The position numbers and the translations under genes are program-made. Of a stretch of 55,328 bases of DNA, positions 18,835-29,152 are shown piece after piece. Numbering within the stretch: position 1 is the stretch's first letter; each line of letters starts with the position of its first letter. The notes beneath the pieces are model-generated. The model ran no database searches. It was not told the DNA's origin and was given only the letters and a program-made list of their open reading frames with translations. Origin of the DNA: Desulfobulbaceae bacterium (GTDB taxonomy: Bacteria > Desulfobacterota > Desulfobulbia > Desulfobulbales > Desulfobulbaceae); contig JAABTP010000001.1 of assembly GCA_011389815.1 (NCBI GenBank), positions 25,003 to 80,330 of the forward strand, given 5' to 3'.

Positions 18835-18972
18835 TTGGCAAAGAATTACTATTCATTTGATAAGCGTAAAAAAGAGTTAGCAAAGAAAAAAAAGAAAGAA
18901 GAAAAAAGGTTGCGTAAGCTGGAGCGAAAAAAAGGTCAACAGGAAGGAAAGGTAGGGGAAGACGACGAGTAA
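18835..18972 (+). CDS. Small lysine-rich basic protein (45 aa)
   Basis: Starts at TTG with AGGAG six bases ahead, and encodes a peptide beginning (L/M)AKNYYSFDKRKKELAKK, then a highly charged helix (KKKEEKRLRKLERKK) and an acidic end GEDDE. It resembles short lysine-rich proteins often found near RRM or cold-shock genes in deltaproteobacteria, as I remember them. The composition suggests nucleic-acid or ribosome association. Downstream of the RRM gene in the same direction. Confidence 0.6.
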   Translation: MAKNYYSFDKRKKELAKKKKKEEKRLRKLERKKGQQEGKVGEDDE

Positions 18973-19152
18973 TTCTTTTGTTAATAATTGATATTACTAA
19001 CGCAGGCTCATCGTTTGCAACGCAATGATCGTAAAAGTTGAGCCGTTCCTCATGTACAATGAAAGTAACCATTAATTTTCAGGATGCAGGGAGGAACGAC
19101 TCAGGAAAACATGTAGAATAAGTAAGAGGGGGTGCCACGGGCCACGCTCCTT

Positions 19153-19929
19153 TCACTCCTCCTTAAGCGCAGCAACAACCTGCTGTACTTCCCAAGCCCC
19201 AGTGAGTTCAAGAAAGATCTCTTCCAGATCAAGATCCTGCTGCTCTTTACCCGCTGTTTTTCGCAACTCCTCCATTGTTCCGATAATACGCAAGGTACCA
19301 TTGGTGATAATGGCGATACGGTGACAGAGTTCTTCAGCGATTTCCAGAGAATGGGTGGAGAGCAGGATCGTGCTCCCCTGCTCAGCTTTTTTTTTGAAGA
19401 GGTCTTTGACGATACGGGCTGATTTGGGATCCAGGCCCACCATGGGTTCGTCAATAATCATCAGGGGCTGATCAAGCATAAACACTGAAGTCATGATGAG
19501 CTTTTGTCGCATACCATGGGAATAGCTTTCAATGAGGTGATTTTCCCATTTACTGAGATCAAACATCTCCAGATATTGGGGAGCCTTTGCATGAAAACGA
19601 TCTTCTGGCAGGTTATAGAGGCTGGCTACAAATTTAAGGTATTCTCCACCAGTAAGTTTTTCAAAAAGCCAAGGACGGTCCGGGACATAGCCAGTGTCCT
19701 GCTTGCAGATCAGGGGATGTTCAGCAAGAGTGTTGCCGTTGATGGTCACAGAACCGCTGTCTGGTTGCAGCAGACCTGCCAGAATTTTGATGGTAGTGGT
19801 TTTTCCGGCCCCATTAGGCCCAAGAAAACCAAAAATTTCACCAGCCTTGGCCTCCAGGCTAATATCGTTGACTGCGGTGAAATCGGCAAAGGTCTTGCGG
19901 AGCTTGTTTATTTCAAGGATGGTTTTCAT
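19153..19929 (-). CDS. ABC transporter ATP-binding protein (ABC-2 type)
   Basis: 258 residues. Walker A GPNGAGKTT (37-45), a signature of the form YSHGMRQKL and Walker B LMIIDEPMVGLDP mark an ABC-2-type ATPase like CcmA/NatA, which drives export together with a separate membrane subunit. No permease gene is adjacent on either side, so the partner must be elsewhere or the protein is an orphan. It lies 60 bases downstream of the PhoH-family gene on the same strand. Confidence 0.9.
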   Translation of the reverse strand: MKTILEINKLRKTFADFTAVNDISLEAKAGEIFGFLGPNGAGKTTTIKILAGLLQPDSGSVTINGNTLAEHPLICKQDTGYVPDRPWLFEKLTGGEYLKFVASLYNLPEDRFHAKAPQYLEMFDLSKWENHLIESYSHGMRQKLIMTSVFMLDQPLMIIDEPMVGLDPKSARIVKDLFKKKAEQGSTILLSTHSLEIAEELCHRIAIITNGTLRIIGTMEELRKTAGKEQQDLDLEEIFLELTGAWEVQQVVAALKEE

Positions 19930-19989
19930 GGCGGATTGATAACGCAGGATGTGTATCTTTCTTCCACCAGGAGATTTGGTGGGATCAGG

Positions 19990-20973
19990 TTACGTTGCAG
20001 CAGACTGCTTGCCATAGGCCTGAATGATTTTTTGTACCAAGGGATGACGAACAACATCACTATGATCAAAATAGCTGAATCCAATACCATCAATCCCGTG
20101 GAGAATCTTACTTGCCTCTGACAGGCCTGATGCCTGTTTGCCTGGCAGGTCAACCTGAGTGATATCTCCAGTGATGACCGCCTTGGCATCAAAGCCGATT
20201 CGGGTCAGGAACATCTTCATCTGCTCACTGGTGGTGTTCTGGGCCTCATCTAAAATAACAAAACCGTTATTCAGAGTCCTGCCCCGCATAAAGGCCAGTG
20301 GTGCGATTTCGATTACGCTCCGTTCAATCAACTCAGTAACCTTTTCACTGCCCATCATATCATTCAGGGCATCAGTTAAAGGGCGGAGATACGGGTCCAC
20401 CTTTTGGGCCATATCGCCAGGCAGGAAACCCAGCTTTTCTCCAGCCTCCACAGCCGGGCGGGTGAGAATGATGCGCTGGACCTGTTCAGAGGTGAGGGCT
20501 GCTACAGCCATACCCACTGCTAAATAGGTTTTTCCTGTTCCTGCCGGTCCGATACCAAAAACAATATCTTTTTTTCGGATAGATTCGATATAATTTTTTT
20601 GATGAAGGCTTTTCGGGGAAATAACCCGTTTCTGTGCAGTAATGCAGACCTTATCAAGAAAGATTTCAGCTAAAGAGGTTGAAGGAGAGGACTCCAGGAT
20701 TTTGATACCAAAGGCAATGTCCTGACTAAATACAGGGTACCCTTTGCGAACCAGCTCATAGAGTTGGCTAAGAAGGGATACGGCCAATTCAACAGCATGG
20801 CCTTTACCTTTGATACTGAGGCTGTTGCCCCGATCATGGATATGAACCCCAACAGTCTGTTCAACCGTATTAAGGTTATGATTATGCACACCAAACAGAA
20901 CTTGAGCAAAGGCAATGTCGGTAAACTCCAAGTTCTGTTCGGTTTCTCCGGTGAGTTTTTGAGAAGTACGCAA
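19990..20973 (-). CDS. PhoH-family ATPase (YbeZ-like)
   Basis: 327 residues. Walker A GPAGTGKT (142-149), the TRPAVEAGEKLGFLPGD block, Walker B FVILDEAQNTT and VITGDITQVDLP are the conserved PhoH core. An N-terminal KH-like segment (about 15-80) is typical of YbeZ. YbeZ proteins act with the endoribonuclease YbeY in rRNA processing; ybeY is not beside it here, unlike the usual gene order. It starts 15 bases after the DsbA-like gene stop, so they may be cotranscribed. Confidence 0.92.
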   Translation of the reverse strand: MRTSQKLTGETEQNLEFTDIAFAQVLFGVHNHNLNTVEQTVGVHIHDRGNSLSIKGKGHAVELAVSLLSQLYELVRKGYPVFSQDIAFGIKILESSPSTSLAEIFLDKVCITAQKRVISPKSLHQKNYIESIRKKDIVFGIGPAGTGKTYLAVGMAVAALTSEQVQRIILTRPAVEAGEKLGFLPGDMAQKVDPYLRPLTDALNDMMGSEKVTELIERSVIEIAPLAFMRGRTLNNGFVILDEAQNTTSEQMKMFLTRIGFDAKAVITGDITQVDLPGKQASGLSEASKILHGIDGIGFSYFDHSDVVRHPLVQKIIQAYGKQSAAT

Positions 20974-20988
20974 CGCTTACGGTTTGGT

Positions 20989-21849
20989 TTACTTGGTTGT
21001 GGATAATTCCTGATCAATCATCTTCTGGAGAACATCGGTGTCTCGACCTTTGACTTGGCGCCCATTGATAAACAGGGTCGGGGTGCCGCTCACACCGGCC
21101 TGGCCTGCATCAATCATATCCTTTTTCAGTTTATCCTGAGTAGCTGAGCTGGCAAGGTCTTTCTTGAATTTATCCATATCCAGGCCAATATCCTGAGCCG
21201 CCTTTTCAATGGTTGCTTTGTTGAGTTTTTTGCCAAGTGCAAAAAGGGCGTCATGCATCTGCCAGAACTTGCCCTGTTCATGGGCAGCAATAGCAGCAAG
21301 GGCAGCTGGTTTGGCCTGTTTATGCATTTGCAGGGGAAGATGCTTAAAAACAATCTTCACCTTATCTTTGTTGTTTTTCAGGGTTTCATCCATAAGTGGT
21401 TGCACTTTGCTGCAGAACGGGCATTGAAAATCAGAGAACACCACCAAGGTAACAGGAGCATCTTCGTTACCGAGAAACGGTGAGCCAGCAGTGTCAATAT
21501 CCTGAGCAAAGGAAATATCCAGAGCAGTATATTTTTTATTAGTGTCCACTAAAAAGAGCATCTCGCCACGGGGAGCAATATCAAGAGCAATGGTTTCTTT
21601 TGCAACCGGAACAGAGCCTAATTCGGTACCGTCTGCTGTGGAATAAATATGCACTTTGCTGTCATCACCCAGAACAAAGACCAGCTTATTGTCCAATGAT
21701 TGGGCAAAGTCAACTGGCTTAACAGTCATTTGCCACGTAGCCAGCGGTGAGGTGAGCAGAGTGGTTGTGGATTTTGCAGGCGCATTCTGCGCCAAAACCT
21801 GGCTTGATGATAAGAGCAGCAGAGCGCCCAAGGTTAACGTCTTTTTCAT
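20989..21849 (-). CDS. Exported DsbA/thioredoxin-fold protein with N-terminal beta-repeat
   Basis: 286 residues from the ATG at 21849, which follows AAAGGAG. Signal peptide MKKTLTLGALLLLSSSQVLA. Residues ~35-115 form a propeller-like repeat (PVDFAQSLDNKLVFVL, ALDIAPRGEMLFLVD). Residues ~120-286 are a DsbA-like domain with the redox motif C143-P-F-C146 and cis-proline GTPTLF. It should oxidise, reduce or isomerise disulfides in the periplasm. The beta-repeat is shared with the neighbouring gene 21899-22525, where two repeats stand alone without a redox domain. A far-upstream start is open but adds an implausible N-terminus. Confidence 0.88.
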   Translation of the reverse strand: MKKTLTLGALLLLSSSQVLAQNAPAKSTTTLLTSPLATWQMTVKPVDFAQSLDNKLVFVLGDDSKVHIYSTADGTELGSVPVAKETIALDIAPRGEMLFLVDTNKKYTALDISFAQDIDTAGSPFLGNEDAPVTLVVFSDFQCPFCSKVQPLMDETLKNNKDKVKIVFKHLPLQMHKQAKPAALAAIAAHEQGKFWQMHDALFALGKKLNKATIEKAAQDIGLDMDKFKKDLASSATQDKLKKDMIDAGQAGVSGTPTLFINGRQVKGRDTDVLQKMIDQELSTTK

Positions 21850-21898
21850 TTTTTCTCCTTTATTTTGGGTGTTCAAGTAAAAGTGGGTTAGGTTATTT

Positions 21899-22525
21899 TT
21901 ATAGTAAAGGAATTTCGATAGATTTGTAGGTACTGTTTCGGTTGACCAGGCTGAAGGTTCTTTTGCGGGAAGGGATGGTGATGGCAACCGTTCCAGGAAA
22001 AACAGGGACTGTCCGGTATTTTTTCCCCTTAATGGAATAAATATGCACTTTATTGTCGTTTTCCAGGATAAAAGCATATTTCTTGTCAAATGATTGTGCA
22101 ATATCAAGGGGTTGGTTGTCGGTTTTCCAGGTATGCTTGACTGACCAGTTTGCAATGCTCTCGTCTTTTTTCTGATAGATAATTTCTATGGCTGTGTAAC
22201 TTTTATCGCTTCCTATGAGGTAGAGCATGCCGCCACGCGGGGCGATATCCAGAGCAACAGTTGTTGGGGCAACCTTAATTATACCAAGGCGATTGCCATT
22301 GTACGAGTTTGCATAGACGCGCACTTTATTGTCCTGTTCAAGGATAAATATTTTCTCTTTGTCAAAGGAGACTGCAAAATCGCGAGGAGCTGCTGAGGTT
22401 TCCCATTCTTTTTTCTTTGACCAGTCAATAATTTTGCTGACGTTTTCCCCATAGACAGGTGTTGGCAGCTGGGGAGCAAAGAGGAACAAAGAAAGGCAGA
22501 GTGAGAGGGCGATGTTTTTTTTCAT
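21899..22525 (-). CDS. Exported beta-repeat protein, paralogous to the DsbA-like protein N-terminus
   Basis: 208 residues with signal peptide MKKNIALSLCLSLFLFAPQ. Two ~85-residue repeats each contain a PxDxAxSFDKxxxFILExDNKV block, and the first also an ALDIAPRGGMLYL block. These match the N-terminal domain of the thioredoxin-fold protein directly downstream, 49 bases away, so one arose from the other by duplication. It probably folds as a small propeller-like or beta-sandwich unit in the periplasm. Function unknown; partner of the DsbA-like protein is a reasonable guess. Confidence 0.72.
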   Translation of the reverse strand: MKKNIALSLCLSLFLFAPQLPTPVYGENVSKIIDWSKKKEWETSAAPRDFAVSFDKEKIFILEQDNKVRVYANSYNGNRLGIIKVAPTTVALDIAPRGGMLYLIGSDKSYTAIEIIYQKKDESIANWSVKHTWKTDNQPLDIAQSFDKKYAFILENDNKVHIYSIKGKKYRTVPVFPGTVAITIPSRKRTFSLVNRNSTYKSIEIPLL

Positions 22526-22684
22526 TAGGTGCAAATATTAAATATGAAATTTTCAGACTCAATTCAGACTCAAGTATATCAAGTATACTCTTCTTTGTGG
22601 TATTCCGTCAAGGCAAGTAAAAGAGAATTGATGCGGTATATGAGAAAGGGCGGGTTTGGGGTGATTATTGGTGTAGTTCAACAA

Positions 22685-22721
22685 TAAAAAAAGGGAATCA
22701 ACGGAAAATCCGTTAACTCCC
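22685..22721 (-). terminator. Rho-independent terminator of the tRNA cluster
   Basis: On the minus strand the sequence forms a hairpin (GGGAGTTAACGGA / TCCGTTGATTCCC) followed by a run of seven T, immediately after the last tRNA. Confidence 0.85.
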
Positions 22722-22731
22722 TATAATTACT

Positions 22732-22808
22732 TGGCGGGGCCGACGAGACTCGAACTCGCGACCTCCGGCGTGACAGGCCAGCATTCTAACCAGCTGAACT
22801 ACGACCCC
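22732..22808 (-). tRNA. tRNA-Asp (GTC), copy 1, CCA encoded
   Basis: Minus-strand 77 nt beginning GGGGTCGTAGTTCAGCTGG with anticodon GTC in CCTGTCACG, TpsiC GGTTCGA-type arm (GAGTTCGAGTC) and encoded CCA. Second copy at 22955-23031. Confidence 0.95.
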
Positions 22809-22818
22809 TTGAGTAATT

Positions 22819-22894
22819 TGGTGGGCGAAACAGGGCTCGAACCTGTGACCCTCGGCTTGTAAGGCCGATGCTCTCCCAACTGAGCTATTCGCCC
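22819..22894 (-). tRNA. tRNA-Val (TAC), copy 1, CCA encoded
   Basis: Minus-strand 76 nt beginning GGGCGAATAGCTCAG with anticodon TAC in CCTTACAAG, GGTTCGAGCC arm and encoded CCA. Confidence 0.95.
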
Positions 22895-22954
22895 GAAATT
22901 CATTCGGTCATTTAAAAAGGAGTTCGTGGCAGTCCACTCACTCCCTGCAATTAC

Positions 22955-23031
22955 TGGCGGGGCCGACGAGACTCGAACTCGCAACCTCCGGCGTGACAGG
23001 CCGGCATTCTAACCAGCTGAACTACGACCCC
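22955..23031 (-). tRNA. tRNA-Asp (GTC), copy 2
   Basis: 77 nt, nearly identical to 22732-22808; the cloverleaf stems are preserved. Part of a tandem duplication of the Val-Asp pair. Confidence 0.95.
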
Positions 23032-23041
23032 TTGAGTAATT

Positions 23042-23117
23042 TGGTGGGCGAAACAGGGCTCGAACCTGTGACCCCCGGCTTGTAAGGCCGATGCTCTCCC
23101 AGCTGAGCTATTCGCCC
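23042..23117 (-). tRNA. tRNA-Val (TAC), copy 2
   Basis: 76 nt, nearly identical to 22819-22894, first in the minus-strand order Val-Asp-Val-Asp. Confidence 0.95.
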
Positions 23118-23241
23118 CAAATCATTGGAGCGTTTATATCATTTTCTGAAATCTTCGTCAAGTATAAAAAAAGCTTTTAAAATAGCAAAAAAAGAGAAGT
23201 GCCTTTTATCAGGAAGAAAAGATATTTTTTGTTGCTATCTT

Positions 23242-25644
23242 TTATTGGTGTACCGTTGTATTATGGGCAGACAAGGCTACATTCTTTAATATATTTTCCA
23301 GTGGAACGTTTTTAAAAAGCTGTTCTTCCTCTGGGAGTATTAAGGCCTTGGTAAGTACGTCATCGACATGATCAACAAAGGTGATATCCAGGTGATCACG
23401 GATTTTCGCTGGTACTTCTTCCACATCTTTTTCATTTTCAGCAGGTAGAAGAATACGGGTTATATTACCTCGTTTTGCAGCCAGTAATTTTTCTGTTAAG
23501 CCGCCAATGGGGAGCACTCTGCCGCGCAGGGTAACCTCACCTGTCATTGCCAGTTGGCGATCAACAGGGTGTTTTAAGAGCGCAGAAACAATTGAGGTGG
23601 CAATGGTTATCCCGGCAGAGGGACCATCCTTGGGAATAGCTCCTTCTGGAATGTGAACATGTATATCGAGTTTCTGATAAAAATCCACATCCAGGCCAAG
23701 GCGCATTGAGCGGGACCGGACATAGGAAAGGGCAGCTTGGGCCGATTCCTGCATAACATCCCCCAGTTTTCCGGTAACAGTCATTTTGCCGTTCCCAGGC
23801 ATCAAGACAGACTCTATCTGGAGCAACTCTCCTCCGACTTCTGTCCAGGCCAAACCTGTAACCAAGCCAACAGCATCATGTGCTTCGGCAAGTCCGAATC
23901 TGTATTTGGGAACTCCAAGGTATTCGCTCATAGATTGATAAGAAAGCAGGTAGGTCTGTTTGGGTTTTTTATTTTTCAGGCGATCACGGGCCACCTTACG
24001 GCAGACAGCTGCAATAGTCCGCTCCAGATTACGCACACCAGCTTCACGGGTGTAGCGGCGGACAATTTCCAGCACAGCTTCCTTGCTCAGTTGAATATCA
24101 TCCTTTGCAAAGCCACTCAGGTCCAGTTGCTTGGGAAGAAGAAAACGTTCAGCAATCTCAAGCTTATCTTCTTCTGTGTAGCCATTTAAGCGGATGATCT
24201 CCATTCGATCCTGCAAAGGCAAAGGAATACCGTGGAGATTATTGGCTGTGGCGATAAAAAAAACCTGGGATAAGTCGTAATCAAGATCAAGATAATGATC
24301 ATTAAAAGCATAGTTCTGCTCAGGATCCAATACCTCCAACAGTGCAGATGAGGGGTCACCACGAAAATCAACGCTCATTTTATCCACTTCATCAAGGCAA
24401 AAAACCGGGTTTACCACCTCAGCCTTTTGCATGGAATGGATTATCTTACCAGGCATTGCACCGATATAGGTGCGCCGATGTCCTCGAATCTCAGCCTCGT
24501 CACGAACTCCACCCAGGGACAGGCGGATAAACTTACGATTCATAGCACGGGCAATGGATTTACACACTGAGGTTTTCCCCACGCCAGGAGGACCAACCAG
24601 GCAGAGAATAGGGCCTTTGAGTTTGTTAACCTGAGTTTGTACAGCAAGATATTCCAGAATACGTTCTTTGGGCTTTTTCAGACCGTAATGATCCTGGTTC
24701 AGAATGCTTTCAGCTTTTTCAATATCAATGTTTGCCTCATCTTTTTCTACCCAGGGTAAGCTGATAATCGTTTCAAGGTAATTGCGCACCACCGTGGTTT
24801 CCGCTGACATCGGCGGCATAGCGCGAAGCTTGCTTAATTCCCTTTCAGCCTTTTTCCGTACTGATTCAGGGAGATCTTTTTCTTGCAGGGCCTCCTGAAG
24901 TTCTTGAAAATCATCGCCAGCCTGTCCCATTTCGTTCTGAATCTCTTTGACCTTTTCGTTGAGATAATAATGGCGCTGACTCTCATTCATTTTTTTCTTG
25001 ACCCGGATATCAATCTGCTTTTCAAGCTCATGGAGTTCCAGTTCTCGGTATAGGATTTCCAGTACCCGGCGGATTCGATTCGGAACATGAAAAATCTCCA
25101 GGATTTCCTGTTTTGTTGCAGTCCCCAGGCGGAGATGGGAACAAATGAGATCAACCCGCAATGCGGGGTTGTTCAGAGCACGGACCGATTTCAGCACTTC
25201 AACAGGGATGTTTTTTTCAATCTTGGCATAGCGCTCAAAAACCTGTTCCAGTTCACGATTGTATACGGGCAGATCAGCACTGTCAGTATGCTCATTATGA
25301 GCTTCTCGCACCTCGGCATGGAAGAATTCGTCATCTTCTCGGTATGTCTGCACAATCGCTCTGCGTTTGCCTTCAATCAGGGCCTTAATGGTGCCGTCTG
25401 GCAGGCGCAGGAGTTGCATAACAGAGGTGAGAACACCGCATTGGTATAAATCCTTTGGCTTGGGATGCTCAATGCTGGCATCCTGCTGGGTGACCAGAAA
25501 AATCAACGAGCGCTCCTTCATGGCATATTCCAGGGCACGGGCAGATTTTTTTCGTCCCACAACAAGTGGAGCAACCATACCAGGGAAAATTACCACATCT
25601 CTCAGAGGCATGGCTGGATATTTTTGTATGTCAGAATCAAGCAT
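23242..25644 (-). CDS. lon: ATP-dependent protease Lon
   Basis: 800 residues, full length for bacterial LonA. N-terminal substrate-recognition domain (about 10-200), coiled coil, AAA+ module with Walker A GPPGVGKT near 355 and Walker [10 protein letters not shown], and a C-terminal protease domain with the catalytic serine in PKDGPSAG (near 680) and lysine in [11 protein letters not shown]. It degrades damaged and regulatory proteins in the cytosol. Last gene of tig-clpP-clpX-lon, separated from clpX by 111 bases containing a hairpin that may lower read-through. Confidence 0.97.
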   Translation of the reverse strand: MLDSDIQKYPAMPLRDVVIFPGMVAPLVVGRKKSARALEYAMKERSLIFLVTQQDASIEHPKPKDLYQCGVLTSVMQLLRLPDGTIKALIEGKRRAIVQTYREDDEFFHAEVREAHNEHTDSADLPVYNRELEQVFERYAKIEKNIPVEVLKSVRALNNPALRVDLICSHLRLGTATKQEILEIFHVPNRIRRVLEILYRELELHELEKQIDIRVKKKMNESQRHYYLNEKVKEIQNEMGQAGDDFQELQEALQEKDLPESVRKKAERELSKLRAMPPMSAETTVVRNYLETIISLPWVEKDEANIDIEKAESILNQDHYGLKKPKERILEYLAVQTQVNKLKGPILCLVGPPGVGKTSVCKSIARAMNRKFIRLSLGGVRDEAEIRGHRRTYIGAMPGKIIHSMQKAEVVNPVFCLDEVDKMSVDFRGDPSSALLEVLDPEQNYAFNDHYLDLDYDLSQVFFIATANNLHGIPLPLQDRMEIIRLNGYTEEDKLEIAERFLLPKQLDLSGFAKDDIQLSKEAVLEIVRRYTREAGVRNLERTIAAVCRKVARDRLKNKKPKQTYLLSYQSMSEYLGVPKYRFGLAEAHDAVGLVTGLAWTEVGGELLQIESVLMPGNGKMTVTGKLGDVMQESAQAALSYVRSRSMRLGLDVDFYQKLDIHVHIPEGAIPKDGPSAGITIATSIVSALLKHPVDRQLAMTGEVTLRGRVLPIGGLTEKLLAAKRGNITRILLPAENEKDVEEVPAKIRDHLDITFVDHVDDVLTKALILPEEEQLFKNVPLENILKNVALSAHNTTVHQ

Positions 25645-25698
25645 AATTATAATTAAAGAAAATCAACGGAGGAGAATGGCGAGAAAAGAGGTGTAAAG

Positions 25699-25718
25699 GG
25701 GAGAAGCGGCCTTCTCCC
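25699..25718 (-). terminator. Hairpin between clpX and lon
   Basis: GGGAGAAG-loop-CTTCTCCC, an 8-bp perfect stem with a 4-base loop in the clpX-lon gap. No U-run follows on the minus strand, so it is a possible attenuator or RNA-processing site rather than a full terminator. Confidence 0.4.
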
Positions 25719-25755
25719 TGTTCTTTTTGCACCCAGCTACAGGTCAATGAGTCAA

Positions 25756-27027
25756 TCAGGCGGTTTTTTTATCTTCCGCATCATAAAGGATAACAGGATA
25801 TTCGCCATCAGCAATCACCTGTTCGTTAATCACACATTCAACAGCATGTTCATCCGAAGGAAGCTCATACATCACATCAAGCATGGCTGCTTCCATAACC
25901 GAACGTAAACCGCGTGCGCCAGAGTTGCGGGACATTGCTTTGCGGGCAGCCTCTCGCAATGCCCCCTCAGTAAAGCGTAGGGTAATTTCCTCCAGCTCAA
26001 ATAACTTTATATACTGCTTGGTCAAAGCATTCTTAGGTTCCTTGAGGATGCGAACCAGATCCTCTTCATCCAATTCCTTCATCGGAGCGATAACTGGCAG
26101 CCGCCCCAGCAGTTCAGGAATCAGACCGAATTTGAGCAGGTCTTCCGGTTGCACTTCTGTTAACAGTTCACCCACGCTTTTTTCAGGACCAGTCTCAATC
26201 TCAGCGCCAAAACCGATAGCCTTGGTTCCGGCCCGGCGTTTGATCACCCGATCCAGGCCGACAAAGGCACCACCAACAATGAAAAGAATATTGGTGGTAT
26301 CAATCTTGGTCAGTTCCTGCTGGGGATGTTTTCGCCCGCCCTTGGGAGGAATAGAGGCAATCGTACCCTCAATAATTTTAAGCAGAGCCTGCTGCACACC
26401 CTCGCCGGAAACATCACGGGTTAATGAGGCAGAATCGGATTTTCGGGCGATTTTATCAATTTCGTCAATATAGATAATCCCGTGTTGTGCCCGTTCAATA
26501 TCATCATCTGCTGCCTGAATCAGATTAACAAGGATGTTTTCTGTATCATCACCAACATACCCTGCCTCGGTTAAGGTGGTGGCATCAGCAATGGTAAAGG
26601 GCACATTGAGAACCCTGGCTAAGGTCTGGGCCAGTAAGGTCTTGCCGCTTCCAGTGGGACCAATAAGAATGATATTTGATTTCTGGATTTCCACATCATC
26701 AAGAACCCCTTCCGGCCGGGATTCTGTTCTTTTGTAATGATTATGTACTGCCACTGATAAAACCCGTTTTGCAAAGTCCTGACCAATGACATAGTCATCC
26801 AGATGTGCATGAATTTCTTTTGGTTTCAGTACAGCAGGAGAAGGAGTATCAGTAATGTCACCTTCTTCCTGGCTCTGTTCCTTGACCATGCCGTTACAGA
26901 GCTCTATACATTTATCACAGATATAGGCATCTGGACCAGCGATCAGGTTTTTTACTTCGTTCTGGGTTAGCCCACAAAACGAGCAGACACAGACTTCAGC
27001 AGAGTCGTCTGAAACATCGTCACTCAT
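25756..27027 (-). CDS. clpX: ATP-dependent Clp protease ATP-binding subunit ClpX
   Basis: 423 residues. N-terminal zinc-binding domain with C15-C18 and C37-C40 (CSFC, CDKC), Walker A GPTGSGKT (123-130), Walker [11 protein letters not shown], sensor and pore motifs GYVGDD and [11 protein letters not shown]. It unfolds tagged substrates and feeds them to ClpP. Its ATG overlaps the clpP stop by one base (TAATG), so translation is coupled. Slight extra acidic residues at the N-terminus ([10 protein letters not shown]) precede the zinc finger. Confidence 0.97.
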   Translation of the reverse strand: MSDDVSDDSAEVCVCSFCGLTQNEVKNLIAGPDAYICDKCIELCNGMVKEQSQEEGDITDTPSPAVLKPKEIHAHLDDYVIGQDFAKRVLSVAVHNHYKRTESRPEGVLDDVEIQKSNIILIGPTGSGKTLLAQTLARVLNVPFTIADATTLTEAGYVGDDTENILVNLIQAADDDIERAQHGIIYIDEIDKIARKSDSASLTRDVSGEGVQQALLKIIEGTIASIPPKGGRKHPQQELTKIDTTNILFIVGGAFVGLDRVIKRRAGTKAIGFGAEIETGPEKSVGELLTEVQPEDLLKFGLIPELLGRLPVIAPMKELDEEDLVRILKEPKNALTKQYIKLFELEEITLRFTEGALREAARKAMSRNSGARGLRSVMEAAMLDVMYELPSDEHAVECVINEQVIADGEYPVILYDAEDKKTA

Positions 27028-27629
27028 TATGCATCCTCCTTAGCATCCTCACGGCGTTCTAATACTTTGTCAATCAAACCGTACTTAACAGCCTCTGTAG
27101 CACTCATAAAATTATCCCGCTCTGTATCATGCTCAATTTTCTTTATTGATTTGCCGGTATGCTGGGATAAGAGTTTGTTCAGATCGCTCCGCATGCGCAG
27201 AATCTCTTTGGCATGGATGTCGATATCTGTGGCCTGTCCCTGAAATCCCCCCAAGGGCTGGTGGATCATGATACGTGAGTTGGGCAGGGTAAAACGTTTT
27301 CCTGGTGCCCCGGTAGCTAACAGGAAAGCTCCCATAGAGGCGGCTTGTCCCATACAAAGTGTTGCCACATCGCAGTTAATATACTGCATGGTGTCGTAAA
27401 TAGCCATTCCGGCTGTGACTACTCCCCCTGGTGAATTGATATAAAAAGTAATATCTTTGTCAGGATCCTCAGCTTCAAGGAACAGCAGCTGAGCCACGAT
27501 AACACTGGCAATTTCATCACTCACTGGGGTACCGAGAAAAACTATCCGTTCCCTGAGCAGGCGCGAATAGATATCAAAAGCCCGCTCACCACGAGGGCTT
27601 TGTTCAACAACCATTGGAACCAAGTTCAT
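27027..27629 (-). CDS. clpP: ATP-dependent Clp protease proteolytic subunit ClpP
   Basis: 200 residues. Catalytic triad visible as S98 ([11 protein letters not shown]), H123 ([10 protein letters not shown]) and D172 (ERDNFMS). It forms the tetradecameric chamber used with ClpX. The start [10 protein letters not shown] follows GAGGAG. Between tig (80 bases upstream) and clpX (overlapping), in the standard operon order. Confidence 0.97.
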   Translation of the reverse strand: MNLVPMVVEQSPRGERAFDIYSRLLRERIVFLGTPVSDEIASVIVAQLLFLEAEDPDKDITFYINSPGGVVTAGMAIYDTMQYINCDVATLCMGQAASMGAFLLATGAPGKRFTLPNSRIMIHQPLGGFQGQATDIDIHAKEILRMRSDLNKLLSQHTGKSIKKIEHDTERDNFMSATEAVKYGLIDKVLERREDAKEDA

Positions 27630-27709
27630 ACTCTCTCCTCCTCAAAAGAAAAAACCGAACAGAACGGGTGTCTGTCCGGATTTCTTGTGCATATAAAAAA
27701 AAACTTCAG

Positions 27710-29044
27710 TTACGCGTCCTGAGGTGTTTCTGACTTGCTGGCTTCTTCGGTCTCTTCTGCATGGACAAGGTCAGCTGCCTTTCGCAGAAAATTCAGGACT
27801 TTTTCGTTGAGCAGCTCTGCCATAAAGGGCATCAGCTCTTCACGGCGTTTGAAGTAGCTCTTCACCTCTTTAACCGACATGTTATACTGTTCCGCAATGC
27901 GGTTATACCCTTGCTCAATATCTTTGTCGTCTAAGGTGATCTTTTCAAGCTCGGCAACTTTTTTCAGGATAAAATCGCCACGAACCCGTTTTTCAGCGCT
28001 TTCGCGATGATGTTCAACCAGTTGTTCCTTGTTGATTCCAGCAGATTCCAAGGTCTGACCAGCTTTTTTGAGATTTTCTTCTGTCTGCTTGATCTTCTCC
28101 TGAATCTCATAAGCAACAGTTCGTTGCGGAAGAGGGAATTCATGGTTGAGTTCGAGCAACTTATGCATGATACGGTCATTCAGATCGCCAACAAAAGCGG
28201 CCTCTTTTTCTTGTTTCAACTCAGCGGTGATAGCTGTGCGCAGCTCAGTCAACGACGCATATTTTTGATCAATATCTTTGGCAAATTCATCATCCAGTTC
28301 AGGTTTGATCCGTTCCTTGATGTCTTTTACATCGACCTTGAACTCAATGGTTTTGCCTGCCATGACAGGGTTCTGGAAATCAGCTGGGAAATCAGTTTCG
28401 TACAGTATGGATTCGCCTTTTTTTACGCCGAGCAGTCGTTCTTCAAAATCTTTTCCTAAATAACCGGTCCCCATATCAACGGAAAAATTCTCGTTGCGTA
28501 CTTCCTTTAGAGCTGTTTCGTTATGGAATCCTTGGAAATCAATGGTGACGATATCGTCCATAACGATTTCATGGTCATTTTCTGCGGTGCGAAGGACAGC
28601 TTTGCTCCGTCGCAGGGACTCAAGTTTTTCATCAACTTCAGCCTCGGTCACATCACAGTTGGGTTTTTCAATTTCCAGGCCTTTATAGTTTTGAAGGTCA
28701 AATTCAGGCTTGACTTCAACCATGGCAACGTAGCGAAAGCTCCCGTCATCAGAAAAGATGGTTTCCTGAATTTCGGGATGAACAATGACATCGACTTTTT
28801 TTTCTTCAATCGCGTCAAAATAGGTGTCTTGCACCATTTTTTCTGCGACTTCCGGCTCAACCTTATCTTTAAAGCTTTTCTTAAGCATGGATATGGGGGC
28901 TTTACCCCGCCGAAAGCCTTTCAGGTTCACTTCTTTTCTCAGCTCAGTATATTTTTTATCAAGCTCTTTCTGTACATCCTCAGCAGGCAGGGTAACGGTT
29001 ACCTTCCGGGCCAGCTCGCTTACTTCTTCAATCGCAACATCCAT
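27710..29044 (-). CDS. tig: Trigger factor
   Basis: 444 residues. N-terminal ribosome-binding domain with the signature GFRRGKAPISML (near 44-55), central FKBP-type peptidyl-prolyl isomerase domain (about 150-245, TIDFQGF), and a helical C-terminal chaperone domain ending in an acidic tail. It binds nascent chains at the ribosome exit tunnel. First protein gene of the tig-clpP-clpX-lon run, 108 bases downstream of tRNA-Leu. Confidence 0.96.
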   Translation of the reverse strand: MDVAIEEVSELARKVTVTLPAEDVQKELDKKYTELRKEVNLKGFRRGKAPISMLKKSFKDKVEPEVAEKMVQDTYFDAIEEKKVDVIVHPEIQETIFSDDGSFRYVAMVEVKPEFDLQNYKGLEIEKPNCDVTEAEVDEKLESLRRSKAVLRTAENDHEIVMDDIVTIDFQGFHNETALKEVRNENFSVDMGTGYLGKDFEERLLGVKKGESILYETDFPADFQNPVMAGKTIEFKVDVKDIKERIKPELDDEFAKDIDQKYASLTELRTAITAELKQEKEAAFVGDLNDRIMHKLLELNHEFPLPQRTVAYEIQEKIKQTEENLKKAGQTLESAGINKEQLVEHHRESAEKRVRGDFILKKVAELEKITLDDKDIEQGYNRIAEQYNMSVKEVKSYFKRREELMPFMAELLNEKVLNFLRKAADLVHAEETEEASKSETPQDA

Positions 29045-29152
29045 CGAATCAAGTTCCTTTTATCCTTTGTGCCTGCTTTGGGCAGTTTTATTTTGTCGCG
29101 GCATGAACGTTCACTGTAGTCTACAGGGTCTTCTAGCCATTAAGTCTAAATA

